From: Marinovum algicola
GTDB lineage: Bacteria > Pseudomonadota > Alphaproteobacteria > Rhodobacterales > Rhodobacteraceae
Length of the DNA: 64,000 bases
Direction: 5' to 3'
Assembly: GCF_900109145.1 (NCBI RefSeq)
Contig: NZ_FNYY01000002.1
Span: 124,001-188,000 of the forward strand
Made by a program: the position numbers and the translations under genes. Position 1 is the stretch's first letter. The number at the start of each line of letters is the position of its first letter. Below the pieces are notes generated by a model that was not told where the DNA came from, searched no databases, and saw only the letters and a program-made list of their open reading frames with translations. Positions 24,949 to 36,824 of this stretch are shown here, one piece after another.

Positions 24949-25815
24949 GTGGCCTTTCGCACCCGCTTCGCCCCCTCGCCGACCGGGCCGCTGCATCTGG
25001 GCCACGCCTTCTCGGCGCTGACGGCCTATGACGCGGCGCAGGCGGCCGGCGGCAGCTTCCACTTGCGTCTCGACGACATCGATCAGAGCCGCGCCCGCCC
25101 GGAATGGGCGGCGCAGATCTGCGACGACCTGCACTGGCTGGGGCTAAGCTGGCCCGCGCCGGTCTGGCGCCAGTCCGACCGCCTCCCGCGCTACCGCGCC
25201 GCACTGGAGCGCCTCTGGCGCCGCGGGCTGCTCTATCCCTGCACCTGCACCCGGCGCGACATTCAGGCCGCCGCCAACGCCCCGCAGGAGGGCGCGCCGC
25301 GCTTTGGCCCCGACGGGCTGATCTATCCCGGCACCTGCCGGAACCGGCCCCGCAGCGGCCCGATGCCGCAGGATCAGGCGCTCAGGCTCGACATGAAGAA
25401 AGCCATGCAAGCCATTGGAGAGGCGGCTTTTCACGAAGAAACCTATTACCCCGGCCCGCGCGCCGTCACAGCCCGGCAGATGATCGACAGCGTCGGCGAT
25501 GTGGTTCTGGCCCGCCGCGACATGGGCGCCGCCTATCACCTGGCCATCGTCGTCGACGACGCGGATCAGGAAATCAGCCATGTGATCCGCGGCCAGGATC
25601 TCTTTGATGCCACCGCGATCCATGTGGTCCTGCAACATCTGCTCGACTTTCCGACCCCGCGCTATCACCATCACCGGCTGATCCGCGACGCCTCTGGCAA
25701 GCGCCTTGCCAAGCGCGACGACGCCCGCGCCATCGCGCTCTATCGCAGCGAGGGCAAGCGCCCGGCCGACCTCCGCGCCATGGTCGGCCTTCCGCCCGCC
25801 TCTGCTTCTGTTTGA
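24949..25815 (+). CDS. gluQ: tRNA glutamyl-Q(34) synthetase GluQRS
   Basis: A GluRS paralogue that attaches glutamate to queuosine at position 34 of tRNA-Asp. The 288-residue protein has only the catalytic half. It shows the HIGH-class motif in PSPTGPLHLGHAFSAL (HLGH), the zinc-binding Cys pattern YPCTCTRRD...YPGTCR, and a degenerate KMSKS as GKRLAKRDDA. The anticodon-binding domain of GluRS is absent, as expected. The start is a GTG at 24949, five bases after trmFO. Confidence 0.94.
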   Translation: MAFRTRFAPSPTGPLHLGHAFSALTAYDAAQAAGGSFHLRLDDIDQSRARPEWAAQICDDLHWLGLSWPAPVWRQSDRLPRYRAALERLWRRGLLYPCTCTRRDIQAAANAPQEGAPRFGPDGLIYPGTCRNRPRSGPMPQDQALRLDMKKAMQAIGEAAFHEETYYPGPRAVTARQMIDSVGDVVLARRDMGAAYHLAIVVDDADQEISHVIRGQDLFDATAIHVVLQHLLDFPTPRYHHHRLIRDASGKRLAKRDDARAIALYRSEGKRPADLRAMVGLPPASASV

Positions 25816-25861
25816 AAATACCGTTGGGGAACCCGCCCTGGCGGACGGGCGCAAAGCCCCC

Positions 25862-26221
25862 TCAGCGCTCCGGCTGCATCAGCTCGACCTCGGCGCCGCT
25901 GCGCACCTCGGTATAGAAACAGGTGCGGCGCCCGGTGTGGCAGGCGGCCCCGGTCTGGTTCACCGTCAGCAGCAGGCAATCGCGATCACAGTCGATCCGC
26001 AGGTTCACCAGCTCCTGCACATGGCCCGAGGTCTCGCCCTTGACCCAGAAGCTCTGTCGCGACCGCGACCAATAAGTCACCCGGCCGGTCGCCAACGTTC
26101 GTGCCACCGCCTCCTGGTTCATCCAGGCCATCATCAGCACTTCGCCGCTGGTGGCGTCCTGGGCAATCGCCGGAATCAGCCCGGCATCGTTGTAGACCAA
26201 GGTCGAAGGATCAAAGGACAT
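25862..26221 (-). CDS. hisI: Phosphoribosyl-AMP cyclohydrolase
   Basis: HisI opens the adenine ring of PR-AMP in the third step of histidine synthesis. The 119-residue protein contains the Mg2+-binding DCDRD and the Zn-site cysteines in [14 protein letters not shown] and [11 protein letters not shown], plus [20 protein letters not shown]. It is the stand-alone enzyme without the HisE domain. No other his gene is in the window. It is divergent from the IscU-like gene. Confidence 0.96.
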   Translation of the reverse strand: MSFDPSTLVYNDAGLIPAIAQDATSGEVLMMAWMNQEAVARTLATGRVTYWSRSRQSFWVKGETSGHVQELVNLRIDCDRDCLLLTVNQTGAACHTGRRTCFYTEVRSGAEVELMQPER

Positions 26222-26291
26222 GGGCGAAAAACCTTTTGCAAGAGCGCTCTGGACGCCTATTTAAGAAACGCAGGACAAAAGAGAAAGCCTC

Positions 26292-26738
26292 ATGGCCGAA
26301 ACCGATCTGATCAAGCTCTACTCCGCCCGCATTCTGGCGCTGGCCTCGGATATCCCCCACAGCGAACGGCTGGCGGCGCCCGAGGCCACGGTCAAGAAAC
26401 GCTCGCCGCTCTGCGGCTCGACGGTGACGGTGGACGTGGTGATGAAGGAGGGCCGCGTCGCCGACTTCGGCCAGGACGTCAAGGCCTGTGCGCTGGGGCA
26501 ATCGGCGGCCTCGGTGCTGGGCTCGGTGGTGATCGGGCGCAGCCCCGAAGAACTGGAAAAGGCCCAGGCGGAACTGCGCGCCATGCTGAAAGAGGGCGGC
26601 CCTATCCCCGCCGCCCCCTTCGACGGTTTCGAGGTGCTGGAGCCCGCGCGCGAGTACAAGAACCGCCACGCCTCGATCCTGCTGGCGCTCGAGGCCACCG
26701 CCGAAGCCGCGCGTGAGGCGCTGGCCGTGTCCGCCTGA
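26292..26738 (+). CDS. IscU/NifU-like iron-sulfur cluster scaffold
   Basis: A 148-residue protein of the U-type scaffold fold. Conserved cysteine sites appear as SPLCGSTVTVDV and KACALGQSAASVLGS, which correspond to the first two cluster-ligand cysteines of IscU. The third Cys position is not obvious, so it may be a divergent scaffold or sulfur-transfer partner. It lies alone, divergent from hisI, with no isc or suf genes in the window. Confidence 0.85.
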   Translation: MAETDLIKLYSARILALASDIPHSERLAAPEATVKKRSPLCGSTVTVDVVMKEGRVADFGQDVKACALGQSAASVLGSVVIGRSPEELEKAQAELRAMLKEGGPIPAAPFDGFEVLEPAREYKNRHASILLALEATAEAAREALAVSA

Positions 26739-26767
26739 TCTCTCGTCGATCCAGGTTTTGATTGCAC

Positions 26768-26798
26768 AAAAAAAGGCCGCCTTCCGAAGAAGGCGGCC
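26768..26798 (-). terminator. Strong Rho-independent terminator on the minus strand
   Basis: GGCCGCCTT (26775-26783) and AAGGCGGCC (26790-26798) form a perfect 9-base stem. The A-run at 26768-26774 becomes seven U in a minus-strand transcript. It ends the transcript carrying the 40-residue membrane protein gene and the structured segment at 26806-26909. Confidence 0.9.
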
Positions 26799-26915
26799 AA
26801 GGCAAGCGCTCGCGTCCTAATGGGGGTGTTGAGGCAGACCCCGAGCTCCCATGGGGATTGGGAAGAGGCAGGTTCGCGCGGATCGGACAGGCGCGCGGAA
26901 CGCGAGCGCAGGCAG
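26799..26915 (-). ncRNA. Candidate structured small RNA or structured 3' UTR
   Basis: On the minus strand this segment folds around a perfect 10-base closing stem (26900-26909 with 26806-26815). Inside, I can draw three hairpins: CGCGCG/CGCGCG with an 11-base loop, TCCCA/TGGGA, and GGGGT/ACCCC. A strong terminator follows directly. It has no convincing reading frame. It does not contain the tetraloop sequence of SRP RNA, and I could not confirm a 6S RNA layout. It is either an independent small RNA or the structured 3' end of the mRNA for the SOS-linked membrane peptide. Confidence 0.4.
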
Positions 26916-26925
26916 GGAAATTCCT

Positions 26926-27048
26926 TCAGATAAAGGCCGGCAGATGCAGGCCCGCAACCAACAGAAACACAAGCGAAACGGCGCCCATGGCGTCGTGCAG
27001 AAAGCTGTGATCGAAACGACGGCGGCTCTTGGTCACTTTCTTGTGCAT
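26926..27048 (-). CDS. 40-residue single-span membrane protein, LexA-box controlled (candidate)
   Basis: This small gene encodes 40 residues with a basic, cytoplasmic N-terminus (MHKKVTKSRRRFDHSFLHD) and one hydrophobic span of about 18 residues ending the protein (AVSLVFLLVAGLHLP). A well-placed GGAG ribosome site lies seven bases before the ATG at 27048. The region upstream (27106-27120) contains GAAC-N7-GAAC, the alphaproteobacterial LexA box, so SOS induction is predicted. The combination (tiny bitopic membrane protein, LexA box) recalls SidA of Caulobacter, which blocks division through FtsW/N. I know of no sequence similarity between them, so the function is inference. A structured RNA segment and terminator follow. 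Confidence 0.65.
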   Translation of the reverse strand: MHKKVTKSRRRFDHSFLHDAMGAVSLVFLLVAGLHLPAFI

Positions 27049-27105
27049 GGCGTGTCTCCGTTGCGGTGTTGTCTCTTTGTTCTCATATGGACAACGGTCT
27101 GTAAA

Positions 27106-27120
27106 GAACTTTTTGAGAAC
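27106..27120 (-). promoter_or_regulatory. Predicted LexA (SOS) box
   Basis: GAAC (27106-27109), seven bases, GAAC (27117-27120), i.e. GTTC-N7-GTTC on the minus strand, the sequence known to bind LexA in Rhodobacter and Caulobacter. A further GTTC follows with a 6-base spacer (27127-27130). The box ends 58 bases upstream of the small membrane protein start, and a possible -10 (CATATG, 27084-27089) puts it over the -35 region. Confidence 0.65.
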
Positions 27121-27148
27121 ATCCGAGAACAAACCGCTAATGGAGACG

Positions 27149-31353
<4,205 letters not shown>

Positions 31354-31427
31354 CTAACCCCCCGCAAAGCTTCCCAAGTGATAGGGCGCGGGCGGCACAG
31401 GGTCCAGTCGGTTTGCGCGGTATCCGG

Positions 31428-32147
31428 TCAGGCGCCGATGGCAAGACGGTCGCCGCCGTCAAGCTCGCTCGGGCTGGGATCGCGCAGCACATAGCCCCGG
31501 CCCCAGACGGTCTCGATGTAATTGTCGCCACCGGTGGCATTGCTGAGTTTCTTGCGAAGTTTGCAAATGAAAACGTCGATGATTTTCAACTCCGGTTCAT
31601 CCATTCCACCATAAAGATGGTTGAGAAACATTTCCTTGGTCAGGGTCGTGCCTTTGCGCAGGCTGAGCAATTCGAGCATCTGGTATTCCTTGCCGGTCAG
31701 ATGCACCGGCCGCCCCGCCACCTCCACCGTCTTGGCATCGAGGTCGACCGAGACCTGGCCGGTGTGGATGACCGATTGCGAATGCCCCTTGGACCGGCGG
31801 ATGATGGCGTGGATGCGGGCCACAAGCTCTTCGCGGTGAAACGGCTTGGTCAGGTAATCGTCGGCGCCAAAGCCGAACCCCTTGAGCTTGTTGTCGGTAT
31901 CGTCGGCGCCCGAAAGGATCAGGATCGGCGTTTCCACCCGCGCCAGGCGCAGCTGGCGCAGCACCTCATGGCCGTTCATGTCCGGCAGCCCCAGATCGAG
32001 GAGGATCAGATCGTAGTCGTAGAGCTTGGCAAGATCGATCCCCTCTTCCCCGAGATCGGTGCAATAGACATTGAGATTGGCATGGGTCAACATCAATTCG
32101 ATGCTCTTGGCCGTCGTTGGATCGTCCTCAACCAGCAACACTCGCAT
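31428..32147 (-). CDS. ctrA: Cell-cycle response regulator CtrA
   Basis: CtrA is the master response regulator of alphaproteobacteria; in Rhodobacterales it controls motility, gene transfer agents and cell-cycle output rather than being essential. The 239-residue protein has a receiver domain with acidic pocket EDD, phospho-acceptor Asp51 ([13 protein letters not shown]) and LTKPF. The OmpR-type winged helix has [24 protein letters not shown]-like turn and VWGRGYVL. The start at 32147 follows GGAG. Its own upstream DNA has a perfect inverted repeat (32172-32187) and a CtrA-box-like site (32201-32215). The sciP gene lies just upstream in the same direction. Confidence 0.97.
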   Translation of the reverse strand: MRVLLVEDDPTTAKSIELMLTHANLNVYCTDLGEEGIDLAKLYDYDLILLDLGLPDMNGHEVLRQLRLARVETPILILSGADDTDNKLKGFGFGADDYLTKPFHREELVARIHAIIRRSKGHSQSVIHTGQVSVDLDAKTVEVAGRPVHLTGKEYQMLELLSLRKGTTLTKEMFLNHLYGGMDEPELKIIDVFICKLRKKLSNATGGDNYIETVWGRGYVLRDPSPSELDGGDRLAIGA

Positions 32148-32171
32148 TTTCTTGTCTCCAATCAACAGCCC

Positions 32172-32187
32172 GGTTATCATCATAACC
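32172..32187 (-). promoter_or_regulatory. Perfect inverted repeat in the ctrA leader
   Basis: GGTTAT (32172-32177), CATC, ATAACC (32182-32187): a 16-base perfect palindrome 25 bases upstream of the ctrA start. It is a candidate operator; the binder is not known. Confidence 0.45.
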
Positions 32188-32200
32188 TGTGGCAGAAAGG

Positions 32201-32215
32201 TTAACCGACCGTTAC
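32201..32215 (-). promoter_or_regulatory. CtrA-box-like site upstream of ctrA
   Basis: TTAA-N7-TTAC (TTAACCGACCGTTAC), one base from the TTAA-N7-TTAA CtrA consensus, 54 bases upstream of the ctrA start. It suggests autoregulation, as known in Caulobacter. Confidence 0.45.
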
Positions 32216-32243
32216 CGTAGCAGGAGAACATGCATAGCACAAC

Positions 32244-32522
32244 TCACGGTTGTCTGTATTTCTGCACAGCGGTTGCTTTCAAAGCGTCTTCGCCGAACTG
32301 TGTGACGGCCGTTACCCATTCTCTAAATTCCTCGGCCGAGATTGCATAGCGTTTCTGTGCCTCTTCCTGCGAAATCAGCCCGTAGATCACCCCGCGCACC
32401 ACCGCCGCCTTGCGCGAAGCGACCCAGCGGCGGGTCTGTGCCGCGGGCAGATCGGCGCGCGTCATCACCGTGCCATCGGGCAAGGTGACGGCACGGGGAC
32501 CATCGACTTTCTTCAGGTACAT
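32244..32522 (-). CDS. sciP: CtrA inhibitor SciP (DUF1153)
   Basis: A 92-residue DUF1153 protein; the family includes SciP of Caulobacter, which binds the CtrA DNA-binding domain and blocks activation of CtrA-dependent promoters. Family features are LPDGTVMTRADLP, RRWVASRKAAVVRGV and a helix-turn-helix-like segment LISQEEAQKRYAISAEEF, ending QKYRQ. I chose the start MYLKKVDG (32522), which fits the family; an in-frame ATG at 32555 would add 11 residues without a ribosome site. It lies 96 bases upstream of ctrA and probably acts on it. Confidence 0.88.
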   Translation of the reverse strand: MYLKKVDGPRAVTLPDGTVMTRADLPAAQTRRWVASRKAAVVRGVIYGLISQEEAQKRYAISAEEFREWVTAVTQFGEDALKATAVQKYRQP

Positions 32523-32567
32523 GGCGTTCTCGTCCAGCTCATTTGTCCCGAGCATGGGCGGAGGTGT

Positions 32568-32582
32568 TTAACCGCCGGTGAA
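32568..32582. promoter_or_regulatory. CtrA-box-like site between sciP and mnmA
   Basis: TTAA-N7-TGAA at 32568-32582, in the 124-base gap between the divergent sciP and mnmA starts. It matches the CtrA consensus in seven of eight defined bases, and CtrA activates sciP in Caulobacter, so this could be the equivalent site. Confidence 0.35.
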
Positions 32583-32590
32583 AGCCGGTC

Positions 32591-32618
32591 TTGAGAGTGT
32601 CTCGGATTTTCCTATATT
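32591..32618 (+). promoter_or_regulatory. Sigma70-type promoter of mnmA
   Basis: TTGAGA (32591-32596), 16-base spacer, TATATT (32613-32618). The predicted transcript would start near 32625, which excludes an in-frame ATG at 32578 as the mnmA start. Confidence 0.65.
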
Positions 32619-32646
32619 CTCGCGGACTTCCGAAATGGAGATTCGC

Positions 32647-33792
32647 ATGTCCGCCCTTGCCACCGAGACGCTCAATTCCCTCGGCTTTGCCAAGCCCCCC
32701 TCGCAGACCCGCGTCGTCGTGGCGATGTCGGGCGGGGTCGACAGCTCTGTCGTCGCCGCCGAGCTGGCGCGCGAGGGCTATGACGTGGTGGGCATCACCC
32801 TGCAACTCTACGATCACGGCGCGGCCCTGGCCAAGAAAGGCGCCTGCTGCGCCGGCCGCGACATCCACGATGCCCGCCGGGTGGCCGAGGAAATGGGCTT
32901 TCCGCATTACGTGCTGGATTACGAGAACGTCTTTCGCGATGCGGTGATGGACGAGTTTGCCGACAGCTACCTGGGCGGCGCCACCCCGGTGCCCTGCATC
33001 CGCTGCAACGAGCGGGTCAAGTTCAAGGATCTGCTGGAAACCGCGCGCGATCTCGATGCCGATTGCATGGCCACCGGCCATTACATCCAGCGCAAGATGG
33101 GCGCGGCTGGCGCCGAGCTGCATTGCGCCGCCGATACGGTGCGCGATCAGAGCTATTTCCTGTTCTCCACCACCCAGGAACAGCTCGATTACCTGCGCTT
33201 TCCGCTGGGCCATCTGGAGAGCAAGGAAGACACCCGCAGGCTGGCGGCCAAACACGGGCTGCCGGTGGCCGACAAACCCGACAGTCAGGACATCTGCTTC
33301 GTGCCAGACGGCAACTACGCATCGGTTATCGAAAAACTGCGCCCCGGCGCGGCCGAACCGGGGCAGATCGTGCATGCCGATGGCCGGGTGCTGGGCGACC
33401 ATGCCGGGGTGATCCATTACACCATCGGCCAGCGTCGCGGCCTGGGCATCGGCGGGCTGAGCGAGCCGCTTTACGTGGTCAGGCTCGATGTCGAGGCCAA
33501 GCAGGTGGTTGTCGGCCCCAAGCAGATGCTCTCGACCCGCACCATCCCGGTGCGCGAGGTCAACTGGCTGGGCGGTGGCGGCTTTGCCGACATGCAAGAG
33601 CGCGAGATCTCGGTCAAGGTGCGTTCGACTCGGCCGCCGCGCGCCGCGTTGCTGCGGCCGCTGTCGGAGACCGAGGCCGAGGTGGAACTGCTGACGCCGG
33701 AGGAAGGCGTCTCGCCCGGACAGGCCTGCGTTTTCTACGAAACCGGCGGCACACGGGTGCTGGGCGGCGGCTGGATCTGGCGCGGGCGGTAA
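32647..33792 (+). CDS. mnmA: tRNA-uridine 2-sulfurtransferase MnmA
   Basis: MnmA puts the 2-thio group on U34 of tRNA-Lys, Glu and Gln. The 381-residue protein has the PP-loop MSGGVDSSV at about 27-35, the ATP-activating site, the first catalytic Cys117 in [14 protein letters not shown] and the persulfide-forming Cys217 in [11 protein letters not shown]. The C-terminal beta-barrel end, [11 protein letters not shown], is also present. Start at 32647 has GGAG upstream and lies after the predicted transcription start. It is divergent from sciP. Confidence 0.97.
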   Translation: MSALATETLNSLGFAKPPSQTRVVVAMSGGVDSSVVAAELAREGYDVVGITLQLYDHGAALAKKGACCAGRDIHDARRVAEEMGFPHYVLDYENVFRDAVMDEFADSYLGGATPVPCIRCNERVKFKDLLETARDLDADCMATGHYIQRKMGAAGAELHCAADTVRDQSYFLFSTTQEQLDYLRFPLGHLESKEDTRRLAAKHGLPVADKPDSQDICFVPDGNYASVIEKLRPGAAEPGQIVHADGRVLGDHAGVIHYTIGQRRGLGIGGLSEPLYVVRLDVEAKQVVVGPKQMLSTRTIPVREVNWLGGGGFADMQEREISVKVRSTRPPRAALLRPLSETEAEVELLTPEEGVSPGQACVFYETGGTRVLGGGWIWRGR

Positions 33793-33843
33793 GGCCCGAC
33801 GGCAGTCTCCGTATCGGGTCGCGGAGGCCCGCAACTGCGTCCG

Positions 33844-34140
33844 TCAGGCCTGAACCAGATCGTAATGCGCGATACGGCGCGCCGCCACCAGCTCGGCCTC
33901 TTCCGGGGCGATATGCGGGCTGTCGTAATTCTCGCCGACAAAGGCCTTGAGCGCGTCGAGATCGCGCCAGACCATCACGAAGGCGAAGTCTCGCGGATGA
34001 TCGGCGCGCGGCGCGCCGGGCAGCACCTCGACGATGCCGTCGGTCGCCCGCATCAACGGAATGGCGGTGTCATGAAAGAACCGGGCAAACTCCGCTTCCT
34101 TGCCGGGATGGGTGGTGACCTGAAATATGCGCATGATCAT
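33844..34140 (-). CDS. Antibiotic-biosynthesis-monooxygenase (ABM) fold protein
   Basis: A 98-residue protein of the dimeric alpha-beta barrel (ABM) type: MRIFQVTTHPGKEAEFARFFHDTAIPLMRATDGIVEV, then FAFVMVWRDLDALKAFVGENY. Such proteins are small oxygenases, heme-handling or stress proteins; nothing here picks one. The start at 34140 follows a perfect AGGAGG at the right distance; ATG 34161 is too far upstream. It is convergent with mnmA. Confidence 0.8.
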   Translation of the reverse strand: MIMRIFQVTTHPGKEAEFARFFHDTAIPLMRATDGIVEVLPGAPRADHPRDFAFVMVWRDLDALKAFVGENYDSPHIAPEEAELVAARRIAHYDLVQA

Positions 34141-34296
34141 GCTGTGCCTCCTGTCGACCATGAAACCCCCAGTCTAGCACATCGCGCCCCGGCTCCTCGG
34201 CGCGTTCTCAAACCCTCGTGACAGCACTGACATGATCATGGCGCCGTGCCCGCCGGCCCCCTAGTCTCCGGGTATCGCCCCCTGGAAAGGACCGCC

Positions 34297-35511
34297 ATGC
34301 CCACCGAACGTTTCACCTTCACGGGTCACTCCGGCGCGCCTCTGGCCGCGCGGCTCGATCTGCCGGACGGGCCGCATCTGGCCACGGCGCTCTTTGCGCA
34401 TTGCTTCACCTGCTCCAAGGACATTCCGGCCGCGCGCCGCATCGCCGGCCGGCTGGCGGCCATGGGCATCGCCGTGTTGCGGTTTGATTTCACCGGGTTG
34501 GGCCAGTCGGAGGGCAGCTTTGCCGAGACCACATTTTCCAGCAATATCGAGGATCTGGAGGCTGCCTGTGCCGCGCTGTCCGATCGCGGGCTGACGCCCT
34601 CGCTGCTGATCGGCCATTCGCTGGGCGGCGCGGCGGTGCTGCGCGCGGCCGAGCGGCTGCCGTCGGTCAAGGCGGTGGCGACGCTGGGCGCGCCATTCGA
34701 CCCCGGCCATGTCACCCAGAATTTCGGCGGCGCCCTGGACGAGATCGCCGCCTCCGGCGCGGCCGAGGTCACGCTTGGCGGCCACCGCATCGAGATCGGC
34801 CGCGACTTCGTCGAGGATGTCTCGGCGCAGTCGCTCGCGCCGGCCATCGCCGGGCTGCGCCGGGCGCTTCTGGTGCTGCATGCACCGCGGGACGAGGTGG
34901 TGGGGATCGAGAATGCCGCCAATATCTTCATGGCCGCGAAACATCCCAAGAGCTTCGTCACCCTCGACGATGCCGACCATCTGCTCAGCCGTCCCTGTGA
35001 CGCGGAATATGCCGCCGAGGTGATCGCCGCCTGGACCGGGCGTTATCTCGACCTCAAGCCGCCCGCCCCGCCCCCCGGCGCGCCCGAGGGCATCGTGCGG
35101 GTTGCGGAGGCCGATGCCGATGGCTTTCTTCAAGACGTCAACGACGGCCCGTTCCACCACGTTCTGGCGGATGAGCCCGAGGCCTATGGCGGCACCAATC
35201 GCGGCATGTCGCCTTACGGCTTTCTCTCGGCCGGTCTCGGCGCCTGCACCTCGATGACGATCCGCATGTATGCCCGCCGCAAGGGCTGGCCGCTGACCCA
35301 TGTCAGCGTCGATGTCTGTCATGACAAGGTGCATGCACAGGACGCGCAGTCCCGCAGCGACACCAAGGCCGATCACTTCAAGCGGCTGATCCGGCTGGAG
35401 GGTGACCTGAGCGCGGAGCAACGCGCCAAGCTGCTAGAGATCGCCGACAAATGCCCGGTGCACCGGACCCTGGAGCGGACCTCGGTGGTGATCACCGAGG
35501 CGGCGGAGTGA
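34297..35511 (+). CDS. Alpha/beta hydrolase-OsmC fusion protein
   Basis: A 404-residue two-domain protein. Residues 1-255 form an alpha/beta hydrolase with the nucleophile Ser108 in GHSLGGAA, followed by a Pro-rich linker (PPAPPPGAPEG, about 255-265). Residues 265-404 form an OsmC-type peroxide-reductase domain with its two redox cysteines, Cys317 in GACTSMTIRMYA and Cys386 in KCPVHRTL. OsmC reduces organic hydroperoxides, and the hydrolase half may release fatty-acid hydroperoxides from esters for reduction; this is inference from the domains. Start at 34297 with GGAAAGGA upstream. Confidence 0.9.
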   Translation: MPTERFTFTGHSGAPLAARLDLPDGPHLATALFAHCFTCSKDIPAARRIAGRLAAMGIAVLRFDFTGLGQSEGSFAETTFSSNIEDLEAACAALSDRGLTPSLLIGHSLGGAAVLRAAERLPSVKAVATLGAPFDPGHVTQNFGGALDEIAASGAAEVTLGGHRIEIGRDFVEDVSAQSLAPAIAGLRRALLVLHAPRDEVVGIENAANIFMAAKHPKSFVTLDDADHLLSRPCDAEYAAEVIAAWTGRYLDLKPPAPPPGAPEGIVRVAEADADGFLQDVNDGPFHHVLADEPEAYGGTNRGMSPYGFLSAGLGACTSMTIRMYARRKGWPLTHVSVDVCHDKVHAQDAQSRSDTKADHFKRLIRLEGDLSAEQRAKLLEIADKCPVHRTLERTSVVITEAAE

Positions 35512-35518
35512 CCGCCGG

Positions 35519-35560
35519 CCGATCCGTCGACAGATCGGCACTGAGCCATTGACGGATCGG
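35519..35560. repeat. Inverted repeat between convergent genes
   Basis: CCGATCCGTC (35519-35528) and GACGGATCGG (35551-35560) are a perfect 10-base inverted pair; a second, overlapping pair GCCGATC/GATCGGC (35518-35524, 35533-35539) competes. No T-run, so it is a possible factor-dependent or 3'-end-stabilising hairpin. Confidence 0.45.
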
Positions 35561-35584
35561 GTCGCCCCCGGAAACCCCGGCGCC

Positions 35585-36739
35585 CTATTCCCAGACGATC
35601 TTGCTGCCCCAGCTGCGGAACAGCTGGCGCACCTTCGGCGTCATGAAGCCCTTGCCCTTGGCATATTGTGGCAGGGTGAAGGACGAGCCGGCGTTGACCT
35701 CGATCACCACCGGGCCGGCATCGGTCAGCGCGATGTCGGTGCTCTGATAGCGCAGCGGCGCATGCAGGCGCGCCACCCGTTCGTTGACCTTGCGCAGCGC
35801 CTCCCAATGCGGCAGGCGCTGGCCGAGGATCGCCTTGCCGGTTTCGGGGTGGGCTTCGAGATGGCGCAGTTCCGGCCCTTCGGATTGCACCAGCGTGCGG
35901 ATTTCACCAGTCTCCGGGTCGATATCGCAGAGCATGTTGCCGTCGCGCCAGAAATTGTCGGCCTGGTTGCGCTGCGACGGCAACTTGAGCACCGCCGCCG
36001 GCACGAAGACGCCGTCGCCATCCACCATGTTGACCACCCGCACCGTGGCGGTGGTATCGGTATACTCGCGCAGAAAGCCGCAATTGCTGACAAATTTCTG
36101 CAAGATGAAGGCGTTTTCGCCGATGATGCTGGCAAAGAAATGCTCGTAGGACATCGGACCGTGGTCGCGCAGCATCAGCCCTTCGCAGTCGGCCGACAGG
36201 ATGGTGAAGACGCCGACCGAGCCCAGCCCCCGCATGTTCTTGCCGAACAGCGGACCATCGAGCCCGCCGCCAATTGCCGCGCGCAATGTCTGCGGGCCGG
36301 ATAGTGGCGCGCTGCCGTGATAGGCGCGGCCGGTCCGGTCGATCACCCCCAGGGTCTGCGGCACCGGCAGCCCGTCGGCCTCCAGCAGCTTGGCCGAAAG
36401 CCACTTGTCCTCGGTCACCGCAAACCAGTGCAAGTCGTTGACTTCGTGGATGATGGCGTTCTGCAACAGCCATGAGATGAATTCGCCGCGCTCCTGCTCG
36501 CTGTGGGCCTCGGCATCGTAGAGCCGGAACTTGACGTATTCGTCGAGCTCGATCTTCTGCCGCCCCTTGCGGAACTTGGCCGCTTCCATGCCGATACCGA
36601 AGGCGCCGCGCCCCGAGGCCCGCGCCGCATGGGCGATCAGCTCGGTCTTGTTGTATTCGTGTTTGGCGGAATACCTCTGCTGATCGCGGGCCACGATGGC
36701 CCCGGTCTCATGGCCTGCGGTGAGCGTTGCGTCGGACAT
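35585..36739 (-). CDS. Sugar-transfer-associated ATP-grasp protein
   Basis: A 384-residue ATP-grasp enzyme of the type named sugar-transfer associated ATP-grasp. Central strands DKWLSAKLLEADGLPVPQTLGV and LFGKNMRGLGSVGVF form the ATP lid region, and near the end comes the metal-binding VVIEVNAGSSFTLPQYAKGKG. Family members lie in polysaccharide clusters and ligate carboxyl groups to amines or sugars; the substrate here is unknown. It is divergent from purB, with a 194-base gap holding a GGGGAA/TTCCCC palindrome. Confidence 0.82.
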   Translation of the reverse strand: MSDATLTAGHETGAIVARDQQRYSAKHEYNKTELIAHAARASGRGAFGIGMEAAKFRKGRQKIELDEYVKFRLYDAEAHSEQERGEFISWLLQNAIIHEVNDLHWFAVTEDKWLSAKLLEADGLPVPQTLGVIDRTGRAYHGSAPLSGPQTLRAAIGGGLDGPLFGKNMRGLGSVGVFTILSADCEGLMLRDHGPMSYEHFFASIIGENAFILQKFVSNCGFLREYTDTTATVRVVNMVDGDGVFVPAAVLKLPSQRNQADNFWRDGNMLCDIDPETGEIRTLVQSEGPELRHLEAHPETGKAILGQRLPHWEALRKVNERVARLHAPLRYQSTDIALTDAGPVVIEVNAGSSFTLPQYAKGKGFMTPKVRQLFRSWGSKIVWE

Positions 36740-36824
36740 GCCCTTATCCTCTTCGCCTTTTTTGCGGTCACTGACTTCATTTCCGCAACAATGGGGCGAA
36801 AATGGGGCCGGCCGTCGCCGCTTT

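Noticed and set aside
22706-25204. Antisense frame opposite the enoyl-CoA hydratase and trmFO genes
   Set aside because: Shadow of conserved genes; no motif.
26799-26925. SRP RNA or 6S RNA as the identity of the structured segment
   Set aside because: The conserved SRP tetraloop region is absent, and the three-hairpin layout differs from the long 6S hairpin with central bubble.
27117-27130. GAAC-N6-GAAC next to the LexA box
   Set aside because: The spacer is six, not seven bases, so I do not count it as a second LexA box.
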